From Providencia vermicola (GTDB lineage: Bacteria; Pseudomonadota; Gammaproteobacteria; Enterobacterales; Enterobacteriaceae): DNA of 64,000 bases. Location of the stretch: positions 127,001 through 191,000 of the forward strand of contig NZ_CP048796.1 of the NCBI RefSeq assembly GCF_010748935.1, written 5' to 3'. Position 1 is the stretch's first letter, and each line of letters begins with the position of its first letter. Under the pieces are notes generated by a model. It searched no databases and was not told where the DNA came from. It worked only from the letters and a program-made list of their open reading frames with translations. This document shows positions 1 to 8,861 of the stretch, in pieces. The position numbers and the translations under genes were made by a program.

Positions 1-710
1 CAGATAAAGTCTATTATCATCAACTCGGTTCTACTCATATCACCCAATTAAGGCTGTTTGTTAGGGAGGCATTTAGATATAGTCTATTTTGCACCCCGAA
101 ATTCTTATTTCGCGTTCTTAATAGCTCAAGAGTTGCCATATTTTCTAAAAAATTTAGCAGGTTACACAGATAATATGATCACCAAAACTGCGACTAAAAT
201 TATTTTGCTAACGGCTGTTCGACCGCAAGAACTCCGCTTTGCCCATTGGCAGGATATTGATTTAGAAAAAGGAATTTGGGAGATACCTGCTGAAGTCATG
301 AAAATGAAGCGAGCGCATGTTGTACCGTTATCAAAACAGCCGAACGAGCTATGTAATTCACTTAAACCGCTGTTTGGGCATTATGAATTTGTGTTGATCG
401 ATTGTAACGACCATAGAAAGCCGATCAGCAAAGAAAGCGTGAATCAGGTTATTGAGTTGCTGGGATATAAAGAAAGGCTAACAGGGTACGGCTTCCCGAC
501 ACAATGAGTACGATTCTGCATGAAAAGGGATTTCATTCAGCATGGATTGAAACCTAGCTTGCACATATCGATAAGAATGCGATCCGTGGTACGTATAATC
601 ACGCTTAGTATATGAAAAGGTGCAGGGAAATGATGTAGTGGTATGCCGACTACATGGGGGGAGTTGGAGGGGAGTTTGATAATGTGGCCAGTGTGAGTTT
701 TAAGTCATGA
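1..710 (+). pseudogene. Decayed tyrosine-type integrase (C-terminal part), cut by window start
   Basis: An open stretch at 58-507 encodes the catalytic-domain half of a P4/phage-type integrase: the 'TAVRPQELRFAHWQDID' segment carries the first catalytic Arg, followed by a 'VPLSKQ' strand. At about 502 the reading frame breaks exactly where GFRHT would be expected (it reads GFPTQ and stops). The rest continues in another frame with recognisable integrase sequence (STILHEKGF, then LAHIDKNAIRGTYNHA) but contains three in-frame stops before ending at 710. The part before position 58 has the look of integrase sequence out of frame. I see a frameshifted, stop-ridden pseudogene. That it marks an old island boundary is inference. 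Confidence 0.85.
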
Positions 711-785
711 TTGGTCGTCTTTACTTATGGATATAAAGACGACCATATTAATTAGAGATTGCAAATAATATTTAATATATTATTT

Positions 786-812
786 ATTCTTAACATTATG
801 GTTTATTTATAA
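786..812 (-). terminator. Possible AT-rich terminator hairpin at end of lyase gene
   Basis: The arms AACATTAT and ATAATGTT pair around the stop codon of the lyase gene. On the minus strand they are followed by an A/T-rich tail. It is weak as an intrinsic terminator because the tail is not a clean U-run. Confidence 0.35.
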
Positions 813-2173
813 TGTTGTTGAATCTTTTGCACAGTCGCAAACCCACGTTTTGCTTCTTTCTCGGCAATTTCAACAGACAAACCAATGTAAGCTCGAGGGT
901 CTAACATTTCTTTGATTTCATCATTGCTAAATGTGGCTGAAATGATCTCATTCTTAGTTAAGTTCGTATAAAAATCCTCACCATCAGCAGCGGTTTTAAT
1001 CGCTTCGTCATAGAGTAGTGAGTGAGCTTTATCTTTACCCAATTTTTCAGCCATTTTCATCATAACGTATTCAGTATTATCTAATCCTTTATTTCTGAGG
1101 GCGTTATGTAGCATTCTTTCTTCATGAGGCACAATAGTTCTAGACAGCTCTTCGGTTCTCAACAAGATCTCCGTAGTGAGCTCTAATGCTTCTTCAATCA
1201 GGCCATCAAACAGCATGTATGAACTGCTATCCCCTTCATATGGTCTTACCGCAGAGTACATACCCACACTTGGCAAGGAATACAATTTCTGTGAGTTAGC
1301 AATGATCCCTTTGGCTAATTTAGGGTTAATTTTATGTGGCATAGTACTGCTACCCACGGTGCCTTTAGTAAACCCTTCAGAAACCTCAGCGATTTCTTCC
1401 AATGTTGTGCTATAAACTTCTTCACCAATCTTATGACAGATGTTAGCCATCAACGCTAAGTTAGCCATATATTCTAACTTATGGGTACTAAGGTTTCTTG
1501 ATGGTACTTCCATCGCTTCCATGCCCACTAACTCGGCAACCCTTTTTTGTACCTTTAAGCCGACACCCGGCATTGAGTTAAATGCCCCAACAGCACCACC
1601 CATCATGATAGTAAATACACGCTTTTCACATTCTTGCATGCGTTGATAACAATCAATGAAATCACTGATCCAGACAGAAACCTTATATCCATAGGTAATC
1701 GGGATCGCATGGCGGCCATGGGTTCTTCCTGGCATTACCATCGATTTGGTTTTCAATGCTAAATTAGATAAGTTTTCAATGATCTCGCCTAACAGCAACA
1801 TAAACTTATGATGTACCGTCTTCATCATATACAGCTGTGAACTCTGCTGTATATTCTGCGTGGTAATTCCATAATGGATATATTTACCGCTCTCTTCGGA
1901 ACAAGCATTTACCAGTACTTTTAAAAAAGGTACAAAGCCATGACCGATTTTTTGATAAATACGGTTCATTTCTTCGAAATCAATATTTTCGATGACGGCT
2001 TTTTCTTTAATTTCATCCGCTGCTGATTGAGGAATAAAACCAAGTTCGGCCTGAGCCTGAGCTAGCATTGATTCAAACATTAACCAAGTTGAATATTTGG
2101 CTTCATTCGATAACAGGTCTTTTATTCCACGGTCATCAATCGTTTTACTTTTAGAATCGTATAACGCTCTCAT
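803..2173 (-). CDS. Fumarase/adenylosuccinate-lyase superfamily enzyme
   Basis: This 456-residue cytoplasmic protein is full length for the aspartase/fumarase superfamily, whose members are tetramers that eliminate fumarate (or a muconolactone) from a substituted succinate. It shows the family signature GSSTMPHKINP at residues 274-284, the TH dyad in GRTHGRHA near 149-156, and YGITTQN near 101-107. It resembles PurB-type adenylosuccinate lyases and carboxymuconate cycloisomerases, but its position 14 bases behind a PTS permease argues against purine synthesis. The start has a good GAAGGGA ribosome site. I infer that it cleaves an imported, phosphorylated succinyl/aspartyl conjugate. The substrate is unknown, so no symbol is given. 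Confidence 0.85.
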   Translation of the reverse strand: MRALYDSKSKTIDDRGIKDLLSNEAKYSTWLMFESMLAQAQAELGFIPQSAADEIKEKAVIENIDFEEMNRIYQKIGHGFVPFLKVLVNACSEESGKYIHYGITTQNIQQSSQLYMMKTVHHKFMLLLGEIIENLSNLALKTKSMVMPGRTHGRHAIPITYGYKVSVWISDFIDCYQRMQECEKRVFTIMMGGAVGAFNSMPGVGLKVQKRVAELVGMEAMEVPSRNLSTHKLEYMANLALMANICHKIGEEVYSTTLEEIAEVSEGFTKGTVGSSTMPHKINPKLAKGIIANSQKLYSLPSVGMYSAVRPYEGDSSSYMLFDGLIEEALELTTEILLRTEELSRTIVPHEERMLHNALRNKGLDNTEYVMMKMAEKLGKDKAHSLLYDEAIKTAADGEDFYTNLTKNEIISATFSNDEIKEMLDPRAYIGLSVEIAEKEAKRGFATVQKIQQHYK

Positions 2174-2187
2174 TTTGTATCCCTTCT

Positions 2188-3744
2188 TTATTTCTTCATT
2201 GCTTCATCAACAGCATTACGAACAAACTCAACTTTTGGACCATAGACAACATGGACATGGTTTGCCGATGGGAAGAAGAATGCAGTGCAACCAGATTCCA
2301 GCATTAACTCTTTATCAATTTGATTCACTTCTGCGACGTCAATACGCATACGGGTAATACAGTTATCAACATTACGAATATTTTGTTTACCGCCTAAAGC
2401 GTTAATCAGTTTTTCTGCAATCTCGCCATAGCGTTTTTCTTTAATTAAGGTATTTTTCAAATTACTTGATTCTTCTCTGCCTGGTGTTTTGATATCAAAT
2501 TTGATGATCGCCCAGTAGAAGATAAAGTAAGTTACAACAGCTAAACAGCTTCCAATAATAACTAAGAAGATCCAGTTCGTGTGTTCATACAGCAAGCCAA
2601 AGATAGTAAAGTCAAACACCGTTCCTCGGATATAGCCGATTGCAACACCTGCTAAAGAGAGTAAAACTGCACCAATACCAACAATGATTGCATAAACTAA
2701 ATATAAAAGAGGTGCGATAAAGACGAAGGTAAATTCTAATGGTTCGGTCACGTTACCTAACATGGCTGTTAAGACCATGGTCACCAGCATTGATTTAACT
2801 TCAGCACGGTTCTCTTTTTTGGATGTCTTATAGATGGCTAAGGCAATAGCAGGGAATAAGAACAAGGTCACTAACATCTGCTGTTGAGCCATAAAACGAG
2901 TCAGGCTTGGCATCATCGCCCAGTATTCACTGTTTGGTCCTTGTTTGAATAACACTTCCGTCATGGCAGGAACAACACCGACAAACGTCTGTCCATCAAT
3001 AACGTAAGAGCCACCTGCTTCTGTAAATCTAAATAAAACGTTCCAAACATGGTGTAAGCCAAATGGAATAAAGAGTCGTTCACCACCCGCAGTAAAGAAT
3101 GGTCCGACAGGGCTGAGGATCACGGCGGATAATTTCATCAAGCCAAGAACCAAAATTTCCCAAATAAAAGGTAAGACAGCACCCACTGCGATCATTAAAC
3201 CAATCATAATAATCGAGACAGATTTTTTACCTGAGAAGAAGGCAAATGCAGTCGGTAACTCAAGGTTATAGAATTTATCGGTCGCCCAAGCAGCAATTAA
3301 TCCAGTGATTATCCCGCCTGCGGCGCTAATATTCATGGTTTGTATGCCTAACACCTTAATTTGTCCAACCTGAGTCATAATGGCAGGGTCAGCAAGCTTA
3401 CCTGTCAGTACTAGCCAGACATTAATGGTTATGATTAATGTTAGGTAGCCAACGACAGAGGCAAAAACAGCAATGCCTTTATCTTTTAAGCTCATGCCAT
3501 AAGCCACCCCCATTGCGAAAAGGAGCGGGATGTTGTCAAAAATAACACCTGCAATTGAACGAATACTGACTAATAACGCATTAACGGTCTCATTCCCCAG
3601 AAAAGGAAACCGAGCTATCATGTAGGTCTGAACTAAAGCACCGCTGATACCCAAAATCATACCAATGGGCGCCAAAACACCGATTGGAAGAAGTAAGGTT
3701 CTCCCAAAACGTTGAATTGATTCACCAAACTTTCTTTTGGCCAT
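2188..3744 (-). CDS. PTS glucose/maltose-type EIICB permease
   Basis: This 518-residue protein has an N-terminal EIIC membrane domain of about ten hydrophobic segments (residues about 15-430), including the conserved GGERLFIPFGLHHVWN and GNVTEPLEF motifs of the Glc family. A C-terminal EIIB domain follows, with the phosphoryl-accepting Cys at about 462 (NCITRMR). No EIIA domain is fused, so a general EIIA (such as Crr) would be needed. It is the first gene of a leftward two-gene operon with the lyase, with an AAGGAA ribosome site before the ATG. The family imports and phosphorylates hexoses or glucosides. The actual substrate cannot be read from sequence. Confidence 0.9.
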   Translation of the reverse strand: MAKRKFGESIQRFGRTLLLPIGVLAPIGMILGISGALVQTYMIARFPFLGNETVNALLVSIRSIAGVIFDNIPLLFAMGVAYGMSLKDKGIAVFASVVGYLTLIITINVWLVLTGKLADPAIMTQVGQIKVLGIQTMNISAAGGIITGLIAAWATDKFYNLELPTAFAFFSGKKSVSIIMIGLMIAVGAVLPFIWEILVLGLMKLSAVILSPVGPFFTAGGERLFIPFGLHHVWNVLFRFTEAGGSYVIDGQTFVGVVPAMTEVLFKQGPNSEYWAMMPSLTRFMAQQQMLVTLFLFPAIALAIYKTSKKENRAEVKSMLVTMVLTAMLGNVTEPLEFTFVFIAPLLYLVYAIIVGIGAVLLSLAGVAIGYIRGTVFDFTIFGLLYEHTNWIFLVIIGSCLAVVTYFIFYWAIIKFDIKTPGREESSNLKNTLIKEKRYGEIAEKLINALGGKQNIRNVDNCITRMRIDVAEVNQIDKELMLESGCTAFFFPSANHVHVVYGPKVEFVRNAVDEAMKK

Positions 3745-3785
3745 ATTTTTTTCCTTATGACTTCGAATATGAAATATATTCTAAA

Positions 3786-3871
3786 TAATTCGAGATGCAG
3801 TTAAGCGACAAGCAAAAAAATCGCTATGTGCTTAGAAAACGCTGCAACTAGAAGTATGACGAGTATAAAAG
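3786..3871. repeat. Dispersed intergenic repeat, copy 1
   Basis: It begins AATTCGAGATGCAG and ends GAAGTATGACGAGTATAA, with GCTGCAAC (partly complementary to the start) in the second half. The same start/end pattern recurs at 5592-5672 and, weaker, at 4126-4206. It resembles an intergenic repeat family that I associate with Photorhabdus/Providencia genomes (from memory, not checked). Confidence 0.6.
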
Positions 3872-3930
3872 GGATACTAGCATCGGAGATCGAGTAAAAT
3901 AAATGATGTTGCGGTTTTAAATATTATCTT

Positions 3931-3949
3931 AGGTCATTAATTATGACCT
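3931..3949. promoter_or_regulatory. Candidate operator for the RpiR-type regulator
   Basis: AGGTCATTAATTATGACCT is an inverted repeat with perfect 7-bp arms around TAATT. It is followed by a further half-site, GGGTCAT, at 3950-3956. It lies about 190 bases upstream of the PTS start, between that operon and the regulator gene. Confidence 0.5.
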
Positions 3950-4125
3950 GGGTCATTTTATTTTTTACAATATGAAAAAAATTTACTTTAAATAGTCTAG
4001 GGATAATATTGTTGCTCAGATTAAATAATGGTTAAAATTATTTAAGTTAAGTGGATATAATAAAAAGTACATAGGCAACTTCTGTAGATGAAAAAATTTT
4101 CGTTTAACTTTATTGATACTTTAGC

Positions 4126-4206
4126 AATTCGAGATGTCGATAAGTAACAAATCAACGTAGTCACCATATTTTAACGAAAAGCAGGATATTTTGAAATATG
4201 ACAAGT
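4126..4206. repeat. Dispersed intergenic repeat, copy 2 (decayed)
   Basis: It shares AATTCGAGATG, AAGTAACAAATCAA (compare copy 3) and a terminal GAAATATGACAAG with the other two copies. It is the most divergent of the three. Confidence 0.45.
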
Positions 4207-4216
4207 GCAGCTTATT

Positions 4217-4957
4217 TTAAAGCAAATACTCTAATTCATTGATCAATAAGTCAACTAAAATAAAAAAGCCAGTTCTGGATTTAGTATCATCGATCTTCGT
4301 GTCATAACTATCTGAAAAACAAAATAGAGTATTATCTGCATAGCTAGTAAGCTCATTGGTATGAAATGCAGTCATACTAATGATATTTGCCTCTTTTAAC
4401 TGCACAATCTTCGCGGTTTCAATGATTTTTTTTGTTCCCCCAGACAGAGAGATAAAAATCACTGTATCGTCCTTGGTCACTAAGCGTGTGAATGAATCAG
4501 AGAGGTTGTAATCATTAATAAAAAAGCAATGAAGTCCCAGTGCAAACAACATATGTTCAAGATAAAAACCTACCGCTTTACTTGTTCCCCTAGCAACAAT
4601 AAAAATGTTCCTAGAATGACGCAACGTTTTGGCACAATTAGCAATTTGCTCCTCATTGATCAATGTAAAACTTTTATTAATGTTTCTTTCTAGTTGTTTT
4701 TTATAAGATGACGGGGTTATTTTTTCTGTTTTATTCTTACTGAGAATATAATTATTAATTTGAAATTTAAGCTCTTTAAAACCACTAAACCCTAATTTTT
4801 GCGATAAGTTAATGATCACCGTTTTTGAGACAAAGGTTTTAGCCACTAATTCATTAATATTTAAATAAGGGATATCAGTAATATTATCGGTAAGATATTT
4901 TAAGACTTTTTTTTCGCTAATTGTTAAGTTATCGTAATTTTTTAAAAATTCCAACAT
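4217..4957 (-). CDS. RpiR/MurR-family transcriptional regulator
   Basis: This 246-residue protein has an N-terminal helix-turn-helix of RpiR type (residues about 1-75, containing KTVIINLSQKLGFSGFKELK). A C-terminal SIS sugar-phosphate-binding domain follows (about 105-230, with ARGTSKAVG and the loop ISLSGGTKK). RpiR proteins sense phosphosugars and usually control adjacent sugar catabolism genes. It lies upstream of and on the same strand as the PTS-lyase pair, separated by 472 bases, so it probably has its own promoter. The natural inference is that it senses the phosphorylated PTS substrate and acts at the palindrome at 3931-3949. Confidence 0.85.
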   Translation of the reverse strand: MLEFLKNYDNLTISEKKVLKYLTDNITDIPYLNINELVAKTFVSKTVIINLSQKLGFSGFKELKFQINNYILSKNKTEKITPSSYKKQLERNINKSFTLINEEQIANCAKTLRHSRNIFIVARGTSKAVGFYLEHMLFALGLHCFFINDYNLSDSFTRLVTKDDTVIFISLSGGTKKIIETAKIVQLKEANIISMTAFHTNELTSYADNTLFCFSDSYDTKIDDTKSRTGFFILVDLLINELEYLL

Positions 4958-5000
4958 ACCTTACCGCCCTATTCAGTATAAAAACAGCATCAAAAACCGG

Positions 5001-5480
5001 TTACTTAATCAATTTTACCGTTTCATCAATATCTATTTCATCTTCTGAGAAGATCAGCGTTGTGCCATGTAACGTGGTGATCGCCAATTTTTTTAATGAG
5101 CGCATATCACCCGCTTTAATCTCTGATTTTGGCCTAATACTATTCATTAAAGCACCTACAGATAATACGGTATTTTCTTTATTAATTCCTGTGTCAGCAG
5201 GGACTTCTTCACTGTAAACCTTATAAGACTTAATAGATGTCAGCTTAATACGTTCACCAGCAATATAAATATACTTGCTTTCAGGTATCACTTTAACAGC
5301 GTAAGCCGATAACCCTTTATTATTTGTTGTTGGCTCAAAGGTGACCGCTGCATTTTTCTTAATCAAATCAGGATTGGCGACCTTAATCACATGAAAATAG
5401 CGGTTATCGCCGTTTTCATCTTTGATAAACCCAAAACCTTTATCTTCAAACCACGTTGTGATTTTTCCATTCATCGCCAT
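5001..5480 (-). CDS. Cold-shock-domain protein with C-terminal extension
   Basis: Residues 1-70 form a cold-shock domain with the RNP1-like KGFGFI (14-19) and the RNP2-like RYFHV (27-31), which bind single-stranded RNA or DNA. At 159 residues it is about twice the length of CspA-type proteins. The extra C-terminal 85 residues are mixed and contain a repeated hydrophobic/charged pattern but no domain that I recognise. The gene ends 44 bases upstream of the RpiR-type gene. The start is uncertain between the first and third codons (MAM). A regulatory RNA-binding role is inferred from the domain only. Confidence 0.75.
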   Translation of the reverse strand: MAMNGKITTWFEDKGFGFIKDENGDNRYFHVIKVANPDLIKKNAAVTFEPTTNNKGLSAYAVKVIPESKYIYIAGERIKLTSIKSYKVYSEEVPADTGINKENTVLSVGALMNSIRPKSEIKAGDMRSLKKLAITTLHGTTLIFSEDEIDIDETVKLIK

Positions 5481-6134
5481 TACCGCCTATTTAATGATGT
5501 CATTACAGCTTGCAGTATAAAGCACAATGAGAGTGCAAACTATGCCTTTAATTTAGCTTGTTACCTAAAAATTAGTTATTTTAAGCTAAATAATTCGAGG
5601 TGCAGCTGAGTCACAAATCAATGTATTACCATCGCTTAACAAAACACAGCAACGTGAAGTAAGACGAGCATATCCATCCTCATACTTCGATTAGGCCGTG
5701 AAATCTTCACAATTATCGATACCCTTATTGCCCTACAATACCATACTGAAATAGAGCCTCTCTACCAAGACGATCAACAAATTCGGTGTTACTCAGAACC
5801 TTGGCTGACGTTAGTTAGAAGAAGCGAAAGGGGCAGGGTGAATATTACGGCACTGCAAGATTGACTGAAAAGAGGCTAATGAAAAAGTAGCTGTTTTGTT
5901 ATTTGATTTAATATCAGCTTAATCATGAAAGTCCACGTTGTGCCAAATGTGGAGATTGTCTCTCTATATGGTTCTATTCAATGTTATTGTGCTTTATATA
6001 ACTCACCTGAGTGTGATGAAAAATCACCCATGTTATTATTGCTGAATTAACTCCAGCGCTATGTGACACGTTGCCCCTGATTTTATACTACCGCTGACCT
6101 GCAACAGAGGATCCCGACAGAAGAGAGTGACACC
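5481..6134. other. Intergenic region with repeat copy 3 and a possible gene fragment
   Basis: It contains the repeat at 5592-5672. From about 5690 to 5863 the plus strand has an open frame without a start (reading LGREIFTIIDTLIALQ and on to a stop), which may be a gene remnant that I do not recognise. The last 200 bases are the presumed promoter of the large regulator. Confidence 0.4.
5592..5672. repeat. Dispersed intergenic repeat, copy 3
   Basis: It begins AATTCGAGGTGCAGCTGAG, has an internal CACAGCAACGTGAAG, and ends AGACGAGCATA. The layout matches copy 1 at 3786-3871. Confidence 0.55.
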
Positions 6135-8861
6135 ATGAAAGCTACCGATGAAATCCGCTTCGCTGAGTGGCAAATTTGGCCTCAATTGAGGATCCTACTG
6201 CATCGCGGTAAACCGGTTAAAATTTCTGCTAGAGCCTTTGATGTGCTGGTTGTTCTGGTCAGTGCAGAAGGTGAAGTCGTCAGTAAAGACAGGTTGCTTA
6301 CTCAGGTATGGGGTAATGAAATTGTTGAGGAAAATAATCTTCAGGCGCAAATTTCCGCAATTCGCCGCGTGCTTGGCCGTGATCGTCATCTTCTAACGAC
6401 CGAATTTGGTTCCGGATACCGCTTTAATCTTTCATCCAGACCTCCAGTAATATTGCCAGAGCCAGCCAGAAAATCTCCCGTTGTTTTCCCCTTCCTGACA
6501 TCAATTTTAGGGCGTGACCAAGCTGTACAGGCGGTCAGCGCCTTAATACGTCAGCATCCTCTGGTCACCATCACGGGTCTAGGCGGCGTGGGTAAGACAC
6601 GTCTTGCATGGGAAGTCGTTAATCGGGTCCGCACAGAGTATCCCGATGGTGTGTGTGTGGCTGAACTGGCACACATCACCGACGCCTCCGGTCTTCTCTC
6701 TGTTTTCTCGCAGGCCTTGCATCTACCATTGGCTGCTATTCATAACGACCATGATTTATCTCACCAGCTTGCTCGACGCGAATGCTTACTGATGATTGAT
6801 AATGGCGAACATGTGATTAAAGAATTAAAACCGGTGATTGCCCTGCTACTGAATGCGGCACCGAATATTACTATGTTGCTTACCAGTCAGGTGGCAACAG
6901 AGATGGCAGGTGAGCAACAGTACCTCTTACCGCCACTTCAGGTTCCGGAAAAAGAAGAGACCGATTTTCAACGTTTGTTGCTGTTTCCCAGCGTCCGCCT
7001 GTTTATTGAACGGGCTCAGGCCCAGCGATTTGATTTCCATCCGTCAAATGCGGAACTCTCTGTGATAGGTGAATTATGCCGTCATCTTGACGGGCTCCCC
7101 CTAGCAATTGAACTTGCTGCCTCTCGGTTGCCCATAATGAGCGTCAGTGAGATTTATCATTGTTTGGAGGATCGCTTTCAGCTTCTGAGTAACAGGCAAA
7201 GCGTTCGGGTATCCCGACATCAAAAAATCAAGACTACGCTGGAGTGGACTTATCAATTACTCAATCCACGTGAACAGAAATTATTCTGCTCTTTGGGGAT
7301 TTTTACCGATATGTTCACGGTAAATGCGGTTATCGACTTCTTGCAGTCCCCTGAAGAAAATGGTTGGCAGATTGTCGACGATCTCCAACGATTACTCTCC
7401 TTGTCACTGATTCAGGTCAGTACTCAGGTACCCGTTACCCGTTTTCGTTTACTGGAAACACTCCGCCAGTTCGCTTGCGATAAACTCAGGCAGCAAGGCG
7501 AATACCCAAGGTTTGCCGCCCAACTTGCTGATTATTGCCATCGCCAAGCGGAGCAAGCTCAGCTTGATTGGTATAAGCTGCCAACGAAACAGTGGCGAGC
7601 ACGTTATGACTCTGTCCTTAATGATTTACGCAGTGTTTTGCAGCACACCTTAACTGAAGGGGCTGATCAAGCAAAAGGGCTTGAGATATTACAGGCCATG
7701 ACGCCGTTCTGGATTGAATATTCACTTTATAATGAATGCCAGCGTTATATTTATCCGTTGCTCGGTGAAGCGCCTTTAACATTACAGCAGAGAATGAATC
7801 TCAACGCAGCAGCGGGCAAAGCGTCTACTTGGGCAAAAGGGCCTACTCCTGAAACTTGCCTCACTTGGCAAACGGCGCTGACACTTGCAGAACAACTCGA
7901 CGATAACGAGATCCGCTTACAGGCTTACTACGGACTATGGTTGTATAACTTGCGAACCGGAAAACTGGATCAATCGCTTCACCATGCGCAGTCAATGTGC
8001 ATGCTTGCGCGAACGATTAATGATACTAACGCGCTGGCTACAGGGTTGCGAATCTTGGGGGTATCTTGGCATTTTTTGGGTCAGCATGCTCTCGGTCGCG
8101 ATTATCTGCAACAATCTCTGGACAGGTTTGCCATTGACGGTTCCGGTCACACTTTCCGTTTTGGACTCGATCAGGAAACCGCCGGTGAGGCATTTTTATC
8201 CCGTGTACTCTGGGTACAGGGGGAGTATAGAGCCGCTAAGCAGGTGGCATGGCGAGCAGTGAAAAAAGCGGCACGTTTGCAACATATTTGTTCGCTGTGC
8301 TGCGCACTGGCTGAAGGTGCCTGCATGACAGCCGCGCTGGATCGTAATCCACGTTGGGTAAGAAAGGCCGCTATCTGGCTTATTGAACTGGCAGAAAAGC
8401 ACGATCTCTATTTTTGGAAAACCTACGGTGAGTTGTTTCTCCATTGGGCTGAGCAGTTCAGCCATCCCGCTGTCAAGCAAACGACATTGTTTAACTCGCT
8501 GCGTGCTATGGGATTAGACTGGCAGTACTCCCCTTTATTATCAGAAATGGACACCAGACTGTTACAGCAAACCCCGCATGAAAATTGGTGTACGCCCGAA
8601 CTGATACGTCTTGCCGCCACACACTTACCTATCTACGCCCAGCGCCAGCAATTGGAACTGGCGCTGAATAAAGCACACCAGCAACAGGCATATGGGTGGG
8701 CTTTGCGCATCGTTTGTTCGCTGGCGACGCTACAGGCTGAAACGGGTGACAACGTGGGGGCAAAACAGTTAATCATGGAGGTGCTAAGCCATATTGATGA
8801 TTCTCAACACTCGACAGATATCAGAAATGCGGTCGCGCTATGTACTCGTCTGGGGGGATGA
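6135..8861 (+). CDS. Winged-helix / P-loop ATPase / TPR transcriptional regulator
   Basis: This 908-residue protein has three parts. Residues about 5-100 form an OmpR/CadC-type winged helix. Residues about 130-400 form an NB-ARC/AAA-like ATPase with P-loop GLGGVGKT at 148-155, LLMIDNGEH as the Walker B-like strand, and GLPLAIELAA. Residues about 500-900 are helical and TPR-like. This is the architecture of predicted ATPase activators related to AfsR/SARP-like and MalT-like STAND proteins. Such proteins are thought to switch on a target promoter when the sensor repeats bind a ligand. It converges on an MFS exporter gene, with ends overlapping by 24 bases, and belongs to a G+C-richer cassette with that gene and the SDR. 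Those two are the likely targets (inference). Confidence 0.85.
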   Translation: MKATDEIRFAEWQIWPQLRILLHRGKPVKISARAFDVLVVLVSAEGEVVSKDRLLTQVWGNEIVEENNLQAQISAIRRVLGRDRHLLTTEFGSGYRFNLSSRPPVILPEPARKSPVVFPFLTSILGRDQAVQAVSALIRQHPLVTITGLGGVGKTRLAWEVVNRVRTEYPDGVCVAELAHITDASGLLSVFSQALHLPLAAIHNDHDLSHQLARRECLLMIDNGEHVIKELKPVIALLLNAAPNITMLLTSQVATEMAGEQQYLLPPLQVPEKEETDFQRLLLFPSVRLFIERAQAQRFDFHPSNAELSVIGELCRHLDGLPLAIELAASRLPIMSVSEIYHCLEDRFQLLSNRQSVRVSRHQKIKTTLEWTYQLLNPREQKLFCSLGIFTDMFTVNAVIDFLQSPEENGWQIVDDLQRLLSLSLIQVSTQVPVTRFRLLETLRQFACDKLRQQGEYPRFAAQLADYCHRQAEQAQLDWYKLPTKQWRARYDSVLNDLRSVLQHTLTEGADQAKGLEILQAMTPFWIEYSLYNECQRYIYPLLGEAPLTLQQRMNLNAAAGKASTWAKGPTPETCLTWQTALTLAEQLDDNEIRLQAYYGLWLYNLRTGKLDQSLHHAQSMCMLARTINDTNALATGLRILGVSWHFLGQHALGRDYLQQSLDRFAIDGSGHTFRFGLDQETAGEAFLSRVLWVQGEYRAAKQVAWRAVKKAARLQHICSLCCALAEGACMTAALDRNPRWVRKAAIWLIELAEKHDLYFWKTYGELFLHWAEQFSHPAVKQTTLFNSLRAMGLDWQYSPLLSEMDTRLLQQTPHENWCTPELIRLAATHLPIYAQRQQLELALNKAHQQQAYGWALRIVCSLATLQAETGDNVGAKQLIMEVLSHIDDSQHSTDIRNAVALCTRLGG

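Larger units (their letters stand above)
3745..4216. other. Intergenic region upstream of the PTS-lyase operon
   Basis: No open frame of note is present. The region holds the promoter side of the PTS operon, one 19-bp palindrome (3931-3949) that is a likely operator, and two decayed copies of an intergenic repeat (3786-3871 and 4126-4206). Confidence 0.7.
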
